Shown here piece by piece: positions 31,201 through 43,500 of a DNA stretch of 64,000 nucleotides (position 1 is the stretch's first letter; each line of letters starts with the position of its first letter). The translations under genes and the position numbers were made by a program. Source of the DNA: Symbiodinium sp. CCMP2592 (lineage: Eukaryota; Sar; Dinophyceae; Suessiales; Symbiodiniaceae); assembly GCA_905221615.1 (NCBI GenBank), contig CAJNDT010005999.1, forward strand, positions 186,001 through 250,000, written 5' to 3'. The notes beneath the pieces were generated by a model. That model had not been told where the DNA came from. It worked only from the letters and a program-made list of their open reading frames with translations, and made no database searches.

Positions 31201-32300
31201 GCACTTTGACCACTTGCTCCAACTCATATTCATGCAATCGTTCGTTCCGCCCGGAAGGATGTGGCGATGGCATCCAAAGACAACAACGTTTGGGAAGTCA
31301 CGCCACCAGGCCTAGGCCGGAACTCGCACAGCAATACAGAATAAAATGCAACGCTGTGGGCTTGACGAGGTGGCGAAGGGGAAAATGTGCAGATTTCCAA
31401 GGACGCGTTCTTTGTCTGCTGTGACTGTGCATCTTCTGTAGTCTTTGCTTTTGTTTTTCGCACAAGGTCTTGATCCTAGTGGTCCTGGTGGTTGCATTGT
31501 CTCTGAATCCTGCGCACTGAGCGTCGCTTTGGGGTGTCCCGCAGCCGCAGGGAGGCGGGAGGGGATTTGTAGGGGGGAGTGGGTGGGGCTAAAAATCCCT
31601 GTCTAAAACGCTGTCGGATGCTATCGTAGACGGGGAGGGGGGGCGAGGGCGGGGCACCGAAAACTATTTGTTCTGAGTTTTGATCAAGGTTTGTCCAAGG
31701 CTTTATTCTTTCAGGCAGCTTTGCAAGCTTTAGTTAGCTGTTTCACGATTTGCGGGTTTGGCGGCTGGCCGCACAATGTCGCACAGCGAAACTCATTTCC
31801 TTAAGCAAATTTGTGTAAACCCTCAGACCAAACCTTCTGAAGCCCTCGACCCTAACCACCGAAAAGCCTAAAAGCCTTACGCCGTCACGACACAATCCAA
31901 AGAGCCTGCCTTGGCTCCTTGGCATGACCATCTTTAATCTAAGTGGAATCCTTGACAGCAGGAGGCGCTGGTAATGGCTCCTGTTGATCAGTGTCTGTCC
32001 ATCTTGGTCTCCCTCTTCGGATTTGTGTTCTGCCTGGAGTAGGACAAAAACCTGGCGGCTGACTTTGGAACTGTAGTGAATGGTGCCAGGTCCGGACCAC
32101 GTGGCCATGCTTTTTGTTTACAGCACGGGTTGAGCAACAGATCTTCGCACAATGACCGAACAGCAACTGGCAATCCTCCAGCACTCGTGCTCTAGGTCGA
32201 ATTGAATCCACGAGTCGAAAAGATGTCACCGGGCACCGCAAACTCCACTCCTGGTCAGCTTGGTGTTGGTAGTGGGTCACCTGCAGCTTCAGTGCATTTC
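31201..32300. other. No gene clearly recognised
   Basis: Includes a G-rich stretch at about 31535-31655. The block 31915-32010 is a diverged direct copy of 30580-30670 (shared GGCTCCTTGGCAT and GGAAT..CTTGACA). Minus-strand exon-like pieces may start near 32200 (see the duplicated block). Confidence 0.4.
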
Positions 32301-32312
32301 GGGGCCGTCAAC

Positions 32313-32531
32313 TCATACCGTAAGCCGCTGTAGGAGCTGTTCGAATGCCAGCAAATCCTGTTTCCACCTGAGCGGGTTGATGTAGCGTTGCAGGCCCCGA
32401 CCTGCTGTGCCAAAGGCATCAAAGGCCCAGGCGCAATTCCAAAGAGGCTTTCCAGTAAGGCGCCCTTCGGCTTCAGCAGCAACAAACAAGCGGGTGTACC
32501 CGTAGCGGTAGCAGCATGAGCCCCGAAACAC
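32313..32531 (-). CDS. Possible minus-strand exon, unknown protein
   Basis: The minus strand reads FVAAEAEGRLTGKPLWNCAW, FDAFGTAGRGLQRYINPL and KQDLLAFEQLLQRL, which looks protein-like. It lies between the two halves of a duplicated minus-strand coding block, so it may belong to the same gene. No family recognised. Confidence 0.35.
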   Translation of the reverse strand: MFRGSCCYRYGYTRLFVAAEAEGRLTGKPLWNCAWAFDAFGTAGRGLQRYINPLRWKQDLLAFEQLLQRLTV

Positions 32532-32616
32532 AGAGCACGGCTACAAGATGCCGCGAAGCTTCGCTTGAAACAGTTCACGTAGAACGACGTGCTCTTGCCT
32601 GGGATGAAACTTCAGG

Positions 32617-32795
32617 CAGACGGCTTGAGATCTTTGGCAGTTTTCAGGGAGGCCCAGGCGTCACTCATGAATGTCCGAGGATTCATCACTGCAGTGTTCG
32701 ACTCGAGCATCTCGGGCCGGAACGAGAGGGCGACTGTCACGTTGGGGTGAGTTGGCATGGGTTTGCCCGCATTTTCGAGCCACCTCCAGGCTACA
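32617..32795 (-). repeat. Direct repeat copy 1, minus-strand coding
   Basis: About 180 bp that recurs at 33116-33294 at roughly 90% identity. On the minus strand it reads TVALSFRPEMLESN, then AVMNPRTFMSDAWASLKTA. Between the two copies the minus-strand protein changes at about 4-5 sites, while the + strand frame changes at about nine, so coding on the minus strand is favoured. Protein family unknown. Confidence 0.65.
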
Positions 32796-33115
32796 TCGTG
32801 GTACCCATAGCCGCCGAATCCGGCGAACTGCTGCACGTCCCGCGGAGAAACATCTCGACGGTGTTGCCCAGGTGCGACTGTTTCACAAGCTACAATGTAA
32901 CCATGCCCGGCAAGTCTGCTAGGAAGGAAGTCTCATTAGCTTCCGCTATTGGCCACTTGGATTCTGCAAGTTGGGCATGGGGGGGCTGGTGGCATGTTCT
33001 ATAAGCGATTGCTGAGGTGAGATCCTTCCTGGATGCCGTCAAAGAGTCAAAGACCTGCCGTTCAACACTTGGATGCGTGATGCGTGCCCTCTGGCTGACA
33101 AGCAATCAAATGGCA

Positions 33116-33294
33116 GACGGCTTGAGATCTTTTGCAGTTTTCAGGGAGGCCCATGCGTCACTCATGAATGTCCGAGGAATCATTACGGCAACCTTCGACT
33201 CCAGCATCTCGGGCCGGAACGAGAGGGCGACTGTCAAGTTGGGGTGAGTTGGCATGGGTTTGCCCGGATTTTCGAGCCACCTCCAGGCTACGTG
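33116..33294 (-). repeat. Direct repeat copy 2, minus-strand coding
   Basis: Second copy of the 32617-32795 block, ~499 bp away in the same orientation. The minus strand reads TVALSFRPEMLESK, then AVMIPRTFMSDAWASLKTA. Similarity appears to continue leftwards on the minus strand at 33300-33370 versus 32200-32275 (shared CGACTCGTGGATTCA). Confidence 0.65.
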
Positions 33295-33689
33295 GTGGTT
33301 CGTTCTGAATCCACGAGTCGAGAGTTTTCACCGGGCACGGCAAATTCCACATGAAATTGGTGTTGGTAGCCGGCCACCTGCCCGACAGAGCTTGTCATCA
33401 CCCCCTGGTAAACAGGCGCGTTGATATCTTTCAGATTGCGGGCGCTTGGGCAAATAAGGGAGGGGGCTGTAATTCGGGGAATTGGATTCTGCAACTATGC
33501 GGGGTTTTTGACATGAGGTTGGCACGAACAAAACACAAACGGCGTTCATCCCAACATCCCAATCCCTTACACCCAAACCCTGAACCCTTCAATTCGAAAT
33601 ATCAGAAGCCATAAACCCAAGCCCCACGACCACTAATCCCATGCTTTCATAAACAGTGCTTATGGGATGCTGGGAACGTAAGGATCCAT

Positions 33690-33895
33690 GCCAAGCTGCA
33701 GTAGTTGTGGAAGCTCAAAGAGTGCATATTCGAATTCCGCACCACCGTTACTGAAAGGATCAGGGCATTGACTAAGCGGTGGTATCATCAGGGCCACAAT
33801 CACAAGTTACAGTAAGTGTGGAAGCTGAAAGGGTGGCTCCTTTATTCCGTTTCAAGAACGCCACCACTGAAAAGATCAGGACATTGACTAAGTCG
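33690..33895. repeat. Pair of ~85-bp diverged direct repeats
   Basis: Copies at about 33693-33776 and 33803-33893 share TGTGGAAGCT, AAAG and GATCAGG.CATTGACTAAG. Non-coding as far as can be seen. Confidence 0.7.
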
Positions 33896-36800
33896 CATCC
33901 GGACATCTTTTTACGGATTTCGCGGAAAATTTAAACACGCAAGCGCTATCAAGCAGTGACGTGTCTGACATGACTGCAAGCAACAAGCGGTATGTGCAAA
34001 GGGATCTGCAGTCCAGAGGACGAGTGAACAAATAACGCTGCTTTTCCGAGTGCTGTGAGCCTCGTAGAACGAAGCGAGCCGTGGCTTTATGCTGCTCCGT
34101 CCATATGCAGCAACGAGAAGTTGGAGCCGAGTTTTTGAGACTGGTTCGACCGCTCCGGCAGTTTCAAGCTGATTTTCGGTTGCAGAAAAGGCCCCACATC
34201 CCCAAAACCTTCAAAATCCTCAAGGGCATTAGCCTGTGTAACAACCATGCTGTGCATGTTCGTGCGTACATCCGCTTGTAGGGTGTGGCGTCATATTAGA
34301 GCCGAGCTGCGGTGCTCTCTGCAGAAGACCATGCTCGATCCGGAAATTCTGATTTTTCTTGTAGTCTAAGACACGGCACCACCGCAATCTGGCATTTCCC
34401 GAATGCCACGAAACCTTCCCGAATCATTCAGCAGTGTCAGGTTCGCAGGACCGTGCCTTCTGCTGAGCTCTGGTACGGCGCATGTTCGTGCGATGGGTTG
34501 GGAAAAAGTTCCGTTGTCCAGAATTCTGTCATGAAGATCGCGAGGGATTGCCACTGCAGCCGCAGTGAGTGCTGTGCGCTCATAATGAACTGTCCAGCAA
34601 CCTTCATTAGGTTTTGTTCAAGCAAGGTGGGCACACGGGGGAGCAGCTCCAGACCTAGGTTGCGGTGTTTGGAAGCGAGTTTTTTGCAAGTATGGCCTTC
34701 GGAGATTGAGCTATTTTGGCATGGTTGTTTTCAGGCCGGACAAACCAAATTTTGTTTCGGCTTTTGCCTCAAAAACAGAATTTGTTGGTCACGCTCCGTT
34801 GCAGTGCGTGCAAGTTAGCAAAGCGCTAGTGGGGCATGCCTGTAGTTGGATATAGGTTTAGGATAAAGCATGACAACCAGTTTTATCATGCACAAGCCGT
34901 TGGCTCACCTGTGCTGAATACGTCTGAAAAGCTAGAAAGGTTTCTGGTTCCATCAAGATAATGTTCCCTGCGAAACGTCACCCGTGTGCCGTTCTGTCTC
35001 ATGTTCTCCAGCGAGAGTTACCGAGATGCAAACCAGACATGCCCAAACGATTCGGGATTATGGCCCATTATGGCATCCCACATTGTTGTGTCGACATATT
35101 CTTGCCGCGGGCACCTTCAGATTGGTTCGGCTTCTGCTTGGAAAGCCGAATTGCTTAAACTTTGAAGTCGACCCCTTTCCTGAGCCATGGCTACCAGAGC
35201 AGGGCGCCAGCAGGCCCTGGATGCGTAGAGACGGTTTCGATTCAGTTTTGATGGCCTTGTATGAAAGCAACAAGTGGCATGCAACACACCTTGACAAACC
35301 GGACGATGCGATGATTGTGTTTGGCAGTTTGAAGTTTGAAAGGCCCTTGTATGCAATGGTTTGTACGTAGCGGTTCTCTACCTACCTTTTTCAATCACTG
35401 ACGAAGGCAAGCATCTCCCTCGTCAAAAACGACACCTCATACCATGTTGACATATGACATATGCGTGTATCCTGCGGTTTTGGCTAGGTAGACGAACATC
35501 AACCCAAGCCTGCGAGCAAGGAACCCGAACCCCTAGACCTGCATAAAAACTGACGGTCTTCTCTGGGCTTTCAACTTCAAGGTGGTGATGATAATGATGA
35601 CGATGGTGACGACGATGATAAAAATGATGATATGACGATGACGACGATGATGATGACGATGATGATGGGAAATGCACCCTCCTGGTTAATCGGTGCACGT
35701 CGTTCATGCAAGATGGGTGACATTGCTGAATTACATAATTCTTTTGGCCGAGCGATCGATATGGCTGGGCTGTGTATGAATGTGGATAATGTTACTTGGC
35801 TGCCAGGGCTGATGGCGAGCCCTCCTCGGCAGAGGCACATCGACACCGGGAGTCATGTTGGGCTACCTGCACTTTAGGTCTGATGAAGAACGGCGTCTGC
35901 CTCAAGAGCTGGGCCAAGCCACGTTCAACGTGACTGCTCTTCGAAGTTGGCTTCTTTCTTCTTGCTTACGACTCTTTGGCGCGGCCCTGCAGCAGTTACG
36001 ACAAGTCGTGATGGGTACATTAACAAGCCAATGCCGTCTCAACACCGGCCGTTCATCTGGCCAAATCTCTCACTGTTTCGCGCCCTCTGTGTCTCTTCTT
36101 ATCGTTTTTCTTGATTGCTCGACTTCTCTCGGATTGACATAGGTAGGTTCCTTGTAAGTTTTCAGCATCTGAGTACTTGTGGAAGAGGTCGCTGCCGGAT
36201 GCGATGGTCGGCAGACAACACAGATGCTGCAAATGGATGGCGTTCCTGCAAGGGTCCAGCAGGTTCTGTTTTATCGTTCGCCCTTGGTCTCTTTCCTGTT
36301 TCAGACCGTGCTTTGCATCGATACTTGGCACGTTGGCTGATCGTGTCAGCCGCTGCATCTCTCTTTTCGAAATCTCGTTGCTTCCTCAAATCTGCGAGGA
36401 TGTGCTGCCATGTTGCACAGCTTTTGGCAGGCAGAGGGCTGGCCGGGACGGCTCGAACACGGGCACAGGCGGCCTTTTGTTCGGGGGAATCTAGCTGCAT
36501 CAGCCGTTGTTACGAACCATGAAAGTCCAATGTCCTGCAGGAGAGCAGGGCTGGAACCGCTTTCTGCAGCGGCGCCATCGTCCCCACCCCCAGATTTGTC
36601 GGCAGCCGGTCACAACTTGGCGAAGCAGCGCTCTTGCGACGGACCGTCGCCCTCCTGCAAAAGAAACCTAGCGCTGCCCAGGCTTGAAGCCTCCAGAGCT
36701 TTTCGACGAAGTTGAAAAGAGGCATCGGCTTGCGGCTAGTTCACCTCGTGAAATCTGTCATTCAGCGAGGCAAAACGAGTAAGCCCAACAGCTTTTGCAT

Positions 36801-37270
36801 CGCTGCAGGTTCGAGAAGTATGAGCAAGTGGCAGCAGGCCACGTGAGCCGGCAGTGCGTGTCTCCGTGGCGCTGCTTGCTGCCTGTTTCTCTGAGTGTCT
36901 CTTAGCATCTCTGGTACAAGGCGCCGACGCGGCTCGGCTGTGCAAAGTATATCGACCTGCGGCGGTTAGCAGGGCCTGACCATGTGTCATATGCAGCATG
37001 GGTATGGTCTTGCTGTCATGTCTCGTTCCATCCGGTCTTATTCAAATCATTCTTTCCATCTCAGGTAAGGCCTCGGGCTGCGTTGTCGCCGACCCTGAAG
37101 ACGCTGCTGACGGAGGCACTTGTTGCATGAGCTGCATGTGGACAGGAGCCGAAACCTGGCCTGCATGCTGCATGACACCTGACAATCACATGACCCTGCA
37201 TGGTTCTTGAGCTGCGATGCACCCTGCAGCATTGCCTGCCTCGCCTGTCGGCAGGTGGAGCGAGTTGACG
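33896..37270. other. No gene recognised; GAT-type microsatellite
   Basis: Open frames up to 168 codons (34312-34818 +) and 135 codons (36115-36522 +) without domains. A microsatellite lies at 35580-35668. Confidence 0.4.
35580..35668. repeat. (GATGAC/GAT)n microsatellite
   Basis: Imperfect GATGAT, GACGAT and AATGAT trinucleotide tract of ~90 bp. Confidence 0.95.
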
Positions 37271-37539
37271 ATGAGCCGTGTTGCTGGCATTGTTGCAGGC
37301 TGCAGGCGCAGTGCTGTCCTGCCCACCAGTCCTGAGCATGGTTTGTCATCCACAGACAGCCGAAGTCCTTTGGCACGGAGAAGCGAGGCACGCCATGCAG
37401 ATGGCATCCCGGAAGCAGTCCAGCACACGCTCGCAAGTCTTCCTTTGCACGCAGCTGCGCAGCCGCGTCCCTCCGCGCTTTCGTCATGGCCCTTCCCTGG
37501 CGCGGCCTGGCCTACGCCAGCGGCCAGCGGCTCAAGCCG

Positions 37540-38265
37540 CGGCTCAAGCCGCGGTGCCGCGGAGGAGCTTCCACTGTCGAGAGCCAAAGCTCGTTCTCCA
37601 AGGCTCCTTGGCCGGCCGCTACGTGCTGGGCGATGGGCTCACGCAGCGGCTCCTGGAGAGGCGAGAGCACGACTGGAGACGTAGCTGCCTCTTCGGTTCT
37701 TTCGGAGCAGTCATGGGTGCTCCAGCCTACCTTTTCTACGTGCCTTGGATGCCTTGATTGTTCGGTGCATCTCAGAGTAGGATGAAAGTCCGGTGCCTCC
37801 GAGTCCCTTCCTCCGTGGTGCTTTGAGGCAGAGTTTCCCACCAGGGTTTTGAGCAAGCTCGTCGCGGCCTGTCTGCCTCGCCGAGGGATCCAGTGCTCTG
37901 CGCATCGCTTTCGGATTCCATCAAAAGATCGTCGCGGAACTTCATGAACGGAATGGAGGGCTCCAAAACGCCCAGTTGCTTTCGGATCTCGCGCATCCGA
38001 GGAGGGGCGGTGGAGAATGGTGGCTGCCATGATCGGCGTGGAGCCTTTGAGTTCCCACAGTCAGACTTTAAGCGTAGGTCAAGGCTTTCATGAAGATTTG
38101 GCGACCAACCTGCACCTCTATTGGATGATGTACCGATGGCAGTCGAAGCTAGCATTTGTTTGTCCTCTGGCCCAGGACGCGCTTGTCTTCATGCCCCTGG
38201 TTTACTTGCCATGCTTCTACACCTTCCGAGAAGCAATTTACAACAGGCTGCCATGGATGAAATCG
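37540..38265 (+). CDS. Mpv17/PMP22-family-like membrane protein, two exons
   Basis: Exon-like piece 1 (about 37578-37743) reads KLVLQGSLAGRYVLGDGLTQ, then LLERREHDWRRSC and FGAVMGAPAYLFYVP. This follows the Mpv17/PMP22 pattern: a first helix, G-D-x-x-x-Q, D-W-x-R-x, and G-x-x-x-G-P-x-x-x-x-x-Y, with Ala in place of the usual Pro neighbour. Piece 2 (about 38080-38250) reads LAFVCPLAQDALVFMPLVYL, then CFYTFREAIYN, which fits the family's third helix with D-Q (here Q-D) and a Pro in the membrane segment. The family forms small four-helix proteins of mitochondrial inner or peroxisomal membranes. The ~300 bp between would be intron. The C-terminal W-P ... N-F signature was not found, so the call is tentative. 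Confidence 0.5.
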
Positions 38266-38269
38266 GGAC

Positions 38270-41200
38270 AACATTTGGCCTCTGCTGAACGGCTAGAAAC
38301 AATGTCTTCCAAAGAAGGGCCGCATACTGCATGTGCAGTCTGGCTGCGTGGTCGAGGCACGGCAGCTGCCGATCCTTGGCATCTGCTTCCTATGCATACT
38401 GGTCGGAGCATGCGCCCATAGACATGAGGCTGACTCTCTGACCATCGGGAATCAGACGGTGTTGATCTCTCTCTCTGGCTTTACGCCCCCGTGCAGGGCA
38501 GCCGCCCCATTGCTCGTGACCTCCGATGTTGCCGCTTGACATGGTAGCGGCTGTGAAGTGCCGGCGGCATGTCAATTTGCTGTATGGGACCAGCACTTCC
38601 ATCTCATTCTGCTGTTCAGATCGCATCAAGTGGTCACTTGCCCTTCACTTCCGGACAGCGACAGTCAGCAAGCCGTTGCAAGTTCCAAACAACAATGGTG
38701 TGATAATCAAAGCGGCTTGGGACCGCATGAAACCGAGGTCATGTTCACGGCGACCTGGCCGCCAAGCAGCCGATGTTACGGGTCGGGATGAGTCTCAATC
38801 AGAATCATAGAACTGCATCCCGGATCACCGGGGTATAAAGGTGTGCCGCCCCTTTTCATGGCTGGCTTGTTATACATCAAGCTTTCTGTGGGTCCGCAAC
38901 GGAAGACAGGTTTGCCTGCAGCGACATCTTGCAGAGTTGTTCATAAATGGATGAAGCAGCAGAAAATTCCTTGTTGGTTTGGGGCGTGCAGAACTTAACA
39001 GGCTTGGGACTTGCTAGTCATGGCGGCCCGTTGGCACCTTTAGCCACCTTAATGTTCAGTCATCGCTCTTGGGTTTGGTGTTTGTTCTCATCTCTACACC
39101 AATCTTGAACTGCGCAGATTTGCCGTGTGTTCTATCGGTTCCTTCTGGGGGAAGTTCATTGCAACGCTCCGTTTTTGATAGGGGTTTCTGGCAGCGAGTC
39201 TTCCAATAGAGTTTCCTTATCAGTCCGGCTTGCAGCTTCAAGCTCGAGCGGTTGTGTGCACTGTTTGTGTGTCTGAGTCCTCATCTTGAGCTTTCCGGTC
39301 GGCGCTCTGCTTCTTTTTGATGCGGCTAGGTCCCCATTCTGCCTCCCAGGGTTCGCCACAGCTTCTCTTCGCTTCAACTTCCGAGTTCGATCAAACACCT
39401 GTTCCTCGAAGGCACTGCCGGCTATTTGGCGAGTGCCATTCCTTTCGTCCATCGGCCTGATCTGGGCAGCTTACCTGCATCCGGGACTGGCTGGTTTTCT
39501 CAGCGATGCATGCCGCATTTCGCATGTTCAGCCAAGCTGGGTGCCAGGCTAGAGCTAGGTGCTGGCAGTGGCAAGTTGTCGGTGCAAGGTCTTCTATATC
39601 TCCCTGAAGCGCGGCTCTCGCGAAATCAGTGATCCAGAGTGCAGTTCATGAGCAACTGGCTCGATGACTGGCCGAATCTCGACCTGGCGGAGCAGCGTCC
39701 CCCACTTCAAGAACTTCTTCGAGGCGATGCAAGACGCCACGTGACCCTGGACGGCTTCTCGCATCGACCGAGCTTGACGATCGTGTTCGCAGCAGCCTGC
39801 GCGCACGCCGGCCTTGGCTCGGAGGCGTTTCGGCCGCCCTCGCTCTGATTTGTGATTCTTTTGGTGGCGAAGGTTCCCTCCACAGCCAAAACCTCTGGCC
39901 GCTGGCAAAAAGAGCACTGATCATGCACGCTCTTCCTCGAGTTTCAGAACCAGCGCTCTTGACTTTGCACCACCAGCGAATTACAGTAGCTTATTTCGAC
40001 CTTTGCCTGCCAGGCCTTCTGTTGATCTGGGCCTCGGCTTACGGAAGGCTTTCCTGCCATGCCTCACAGCCTCACCAGCATACTGCAACTATGAAGTCTC
40101 TCTTCTACGATCGAGAGCATCGCAAAGCTGTTCAGAGGCGCTCATCGCTTGCCATGCCATGTGCCATGTGAGGCGCGCTTCTTCGACAGCTGCCTCAGGG
40201 CAGACAGGTCGGTGGAGTTCCCCAGGCAAGGATCGCCACCTCGCACTTTGCAGTTGAAGTTCCTTCCTGCAGCCTCCGAATGCCGCAGGCGGGTGAGGGC
40301 CTTGTCTCCTGTGACCGCTCGGGAGTCGAAGCTGGCTGCCGTGGCCGCAAAGGTCCAGGAGGCTGGGTTGGAGGGATCGCATGGCTCAGAAATTTCTGCT
40401 CAAGATTTTGGTCAAGGAAGGGTCAGCCTTTGCCTCTCCGAGCGTCGAAGGTCCGGCTGCCGGGCTCGCCGCGGCTTCCCGAGCCGGTGCCCACCAGGAG
40501 CCCAGTTTCCGGCCGCCAACGTGAGCAAGACTTTGCAAACCAGTGCTCAGAGTCTTCGTCAGGATAACGACGAACAACGATCCGCAGGAGAACTGAGCAA
40601 GTCAAATGTCTGATGATCAACACTGCCACCTCCGTGTGCCCTGTGCCTGTGGCTGCCAGGATTGGGTGCAGAAGTCCATAACGCTGTTGGACGGCCTGAC
40701 GGAGGCAGTGCGGACAGTGTCTGTTGCATATTGCAGACGCTGCTCCTGCAGGTGCAGGCACCCTTGAAGCAGTTGGACAGGCTGGGCGGCACAGTTTCTC
40801 GTGGGCAGCTCCTGCTCAAGACTTCCGAAGGCACGACAGAGCAATGCAGGACTTGGTGAACCAGTGCCGTCGAGTTAGGCCGGCTCCGGTCCTCCCCCTA
40901 ACTCCACTGTACAACTTGGACTCATGCAGCGGGGAGGCTGCATCCGGCAACCACCGGCATCGTCCGTGCCCAGGGCGAGGAAAAGCTGCAACTAGAGTGC
41001 CAGCCTCGTTTGAAGGCTGAAAGCAGCTTGGGCTTGCTACCATCCCAGACCGGGTTTGCAGGTGTGAGGCTTTCTCAGCTATGCTGCCTTGTAATTAACC
41101 GGAGCGGCATGTCGGCTGAGCGCATCAGCGGCTCAGGTACGGCTTTCTGACAGATGAGCGCGCCGAAGCCATGAATGACACCCTCAAGGCTTGCGGACGA

Positions 41201-41930
41201 AAGCAGGTGTCCGGGATTTGAATTGAAACCGCGGCGGGCGCACGACTTCCCACAAGTGGCATGAATCACACTCGCCGACAGTCTTGGAGCAGGCGTCATC
41301 GGCAGAGATACGCGAGGCCGAGAAATTTGATGTGTTTCGGATCCTGCCAGCCTGCCGCTCAGCGGTTAAGGGCTTCAACATGGCCTTCTTGGCAGGATCG
41401 GGATCGTTCTGATTCCTTGCCAGATCACTCTGCATAGGAGGGTTGTTCCAACTCACCTGCCCGTCTCATGGCAGGCGCGCTTCCGCGCCAACGGTCTCAG
41501 CGACTTCGGTGCTGGGTGCCTCTGCTGCAGTGCATTCACGCACATGAATTAAGCAAGCACATTCGCTGTGTAGGCGGGCACCGAACTGAGCAAGGTCTCG
41601 TGAGTCTAGTGATGTGAAGTTTTGGCTGCTCGGGAGCTTTTTTTAAACCTCCAATAGTCCTTGGAACTGCAGTGGAGCGCACCCAACACAAAACTGAGCT
41701 GGGACAAGTTGTCAATCGAAAGACGTCTTCGCTGCCCCTCCTAATCTCCCCGACTTCGGAACTCGAAATGCGAAAGGCCTGAAGCATTTCGGGTGTCCTC
41801 GGCCCCTCGCGTCGCCAGAGGCAGCTCTTGGAGGCGCTGCCCTCCGAGGCAGGGGCCAAGGGCCTCTCCAGGGAGCCTCCGACGGGCTCACGGGCTCTGC
41901 TTTCCGCTGCTGCACTTCTCGAGTTCTCGA
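38270..41930. other. No gene clearly recognised; possible exons
   Basis: The + strand frame at 40149-40613 (154 codons, with LKFLPAASECRRRVRALSP and SKLAAVAAKVQEAG) and the patch near 40660-40730 (VQKSITLLDGLTEAVRTVSV) look weakly protein-like and could be upstream exons of the leucine-rich-repeat gene. Nothing else recognised. Confidence 0.3.
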
Positions 41931-41934
41931 CCAG

Positions 41935-43500
41935 TTGGAGAGCGTGGACCTGTCGCAGAACGACTTGGATCATGGCACAGGCCAAGGGCCAAGTGCTTTC
42001 AGAGACCATGGCGCTGGCGCTGCCGGGACGCTGTCACAAATGTTGCCCGCAGGCTGGTGCCGATCGTTCCGACGTTTGAACAAGCTACGGAGTCCGCCCC
42101 TCAGCAGTCGGAGCCTGCTCGCCTGTGCGGCTACATGGCGCAGATTGGCACAGGGTCACAGGGTGCAAGATGGGATGAGACTGCTACAAGTACTGCGCTT
42201 GCAGGCCTGACCTTGTCTGACTGTCAGATCACGGACAGCCGCTTGGCTATCTTACCTTTCCGGCTTCAGCACGGTGCACTCTGGCAGATCCCATACTCTG
42301 GAAGATCCTCTGCCAGAGGCCATGTGCCAAAGAACAAGCAGAGCAGCAGGCAACACTCAGTGACAGGACATGTGACAAAGCAGCAACCGAGGCGGTTCGC
42401 AACAGCAAGTAGCTGAGGCGGTGTCCAAGGTGTTTGTAAGGCATCCGTTCAAAAATGTCATGTGGAGCATACCTCTGCCGTGGTAATTAGTATAGTCGCT
42501 AGTCGCTCGATTTTGCCGTGTGCTCCGTGTGCCAGACACCTGCCTGGAGCTTCTTAACGACCTGGTCCGCTGCAGATCGCTCACAAGGCTCGGCATGGCT
42601 CTCGAGGCAGCTAGCACCGCAATCGCAATTCGGGAATCCGTTGTCAGGATCGACGTCAGCTGCAACGCGATCAGCGTCGGCGCTGCATTTCAGCCTCTGC
42701 TAAAGCGTGTGGAGCCCGGCCTTCAGGGTCTGGGAGGACAGGACGTTGGCTCTGGCTCGTCATGTGCCCGAGCTGCAGGCTTCAACTATCTAGAGGAGTT
42801 GGATCTCCACTGGAATCACTTCACCGGCGGCATGCTCAAAGGGGAGAGTGGCATGATGCCTCACGACTGCGATGGTATTCTTGGCTCAGGCGAGGGAGCT
42901 GTGGCTCTCATTCAAGGCATCATGGATAATGAGAAGAGTGGTGGGCTGGATGCTTAGCCTTTCTGACACAAGACATGAACAAAATCAACATGATGGATCC
43001 GCAACGAATTGCAGGAGGTTGCGCTATGTGAATCTGTCCTGGAACCCGCTGGGCAAGTCCGGTGCAGAGGCTCCTAGCGGTGAGTTCGTCTCAGGGGACG
43101 AGGTTGCTAGGGAAGCAGACAGAGTCGTTGAAGCGCAGGAGACCTGCCAGATGCTGGTGAAATACTTCCGGGAGACTGCGGTGCTCAGGTCGATGCCGAC
43201 TATGCCGATCAACTGACACTGCACGTCCTCCTCCCTCTCTTCCGGTTCCTCTCCGCCCAGCTTCGCTCCAGCCAGCAAGCCCAAAGTTCCGAGTTTTGTC
43301 GCTCGCTGCAGGCATTTGGACATCTCGCGCTGCGATCTCTCCCTGGCTTGCTGTGCCTCGGCTAAGCTGAGCTCCACGTCAAAGCAGCATGGCCCTGCAT
43401 GGCCGCCCAGACCTTGCAGCCCGAGGCCGTCACCTCGCCGAAGGGCTCAAGGAAAACCGCAGCATCGTCGGATTCCACGCCGCTGGGATGCATGTAAGGG
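41935..43500 (+). CDS. Leucine-rich-repeat protein, multi-exon
   Basis: Repeat units appear in order on the + strand: LESVDLSQNDLDHG (about 41937), LTLSDCQITDS (about 42210), VVRIDVSCNAISVGAAF (about 42641), YLEELDLHWNHFTGG (about 42790), LRYVNLSWNPLGKSGA (about 43020), RHLDISRCDLSLACC (about 43311) and LAEGLKENRSIVGFHAAGMH (about 43435). The L-x-x-L-D-L/I-S-x-N/C-x-L pattern with ~28-residue logic is that of ribonuclease-inhibitor-type repeats, and the last unit is typical of long protist LRR proteins. The units sit in different frames separated by 60-400 bp, as expected for short exons. No other domain, start or stop could be fixed. The likely role is protein-protein interaction. Confidence 0.6.
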
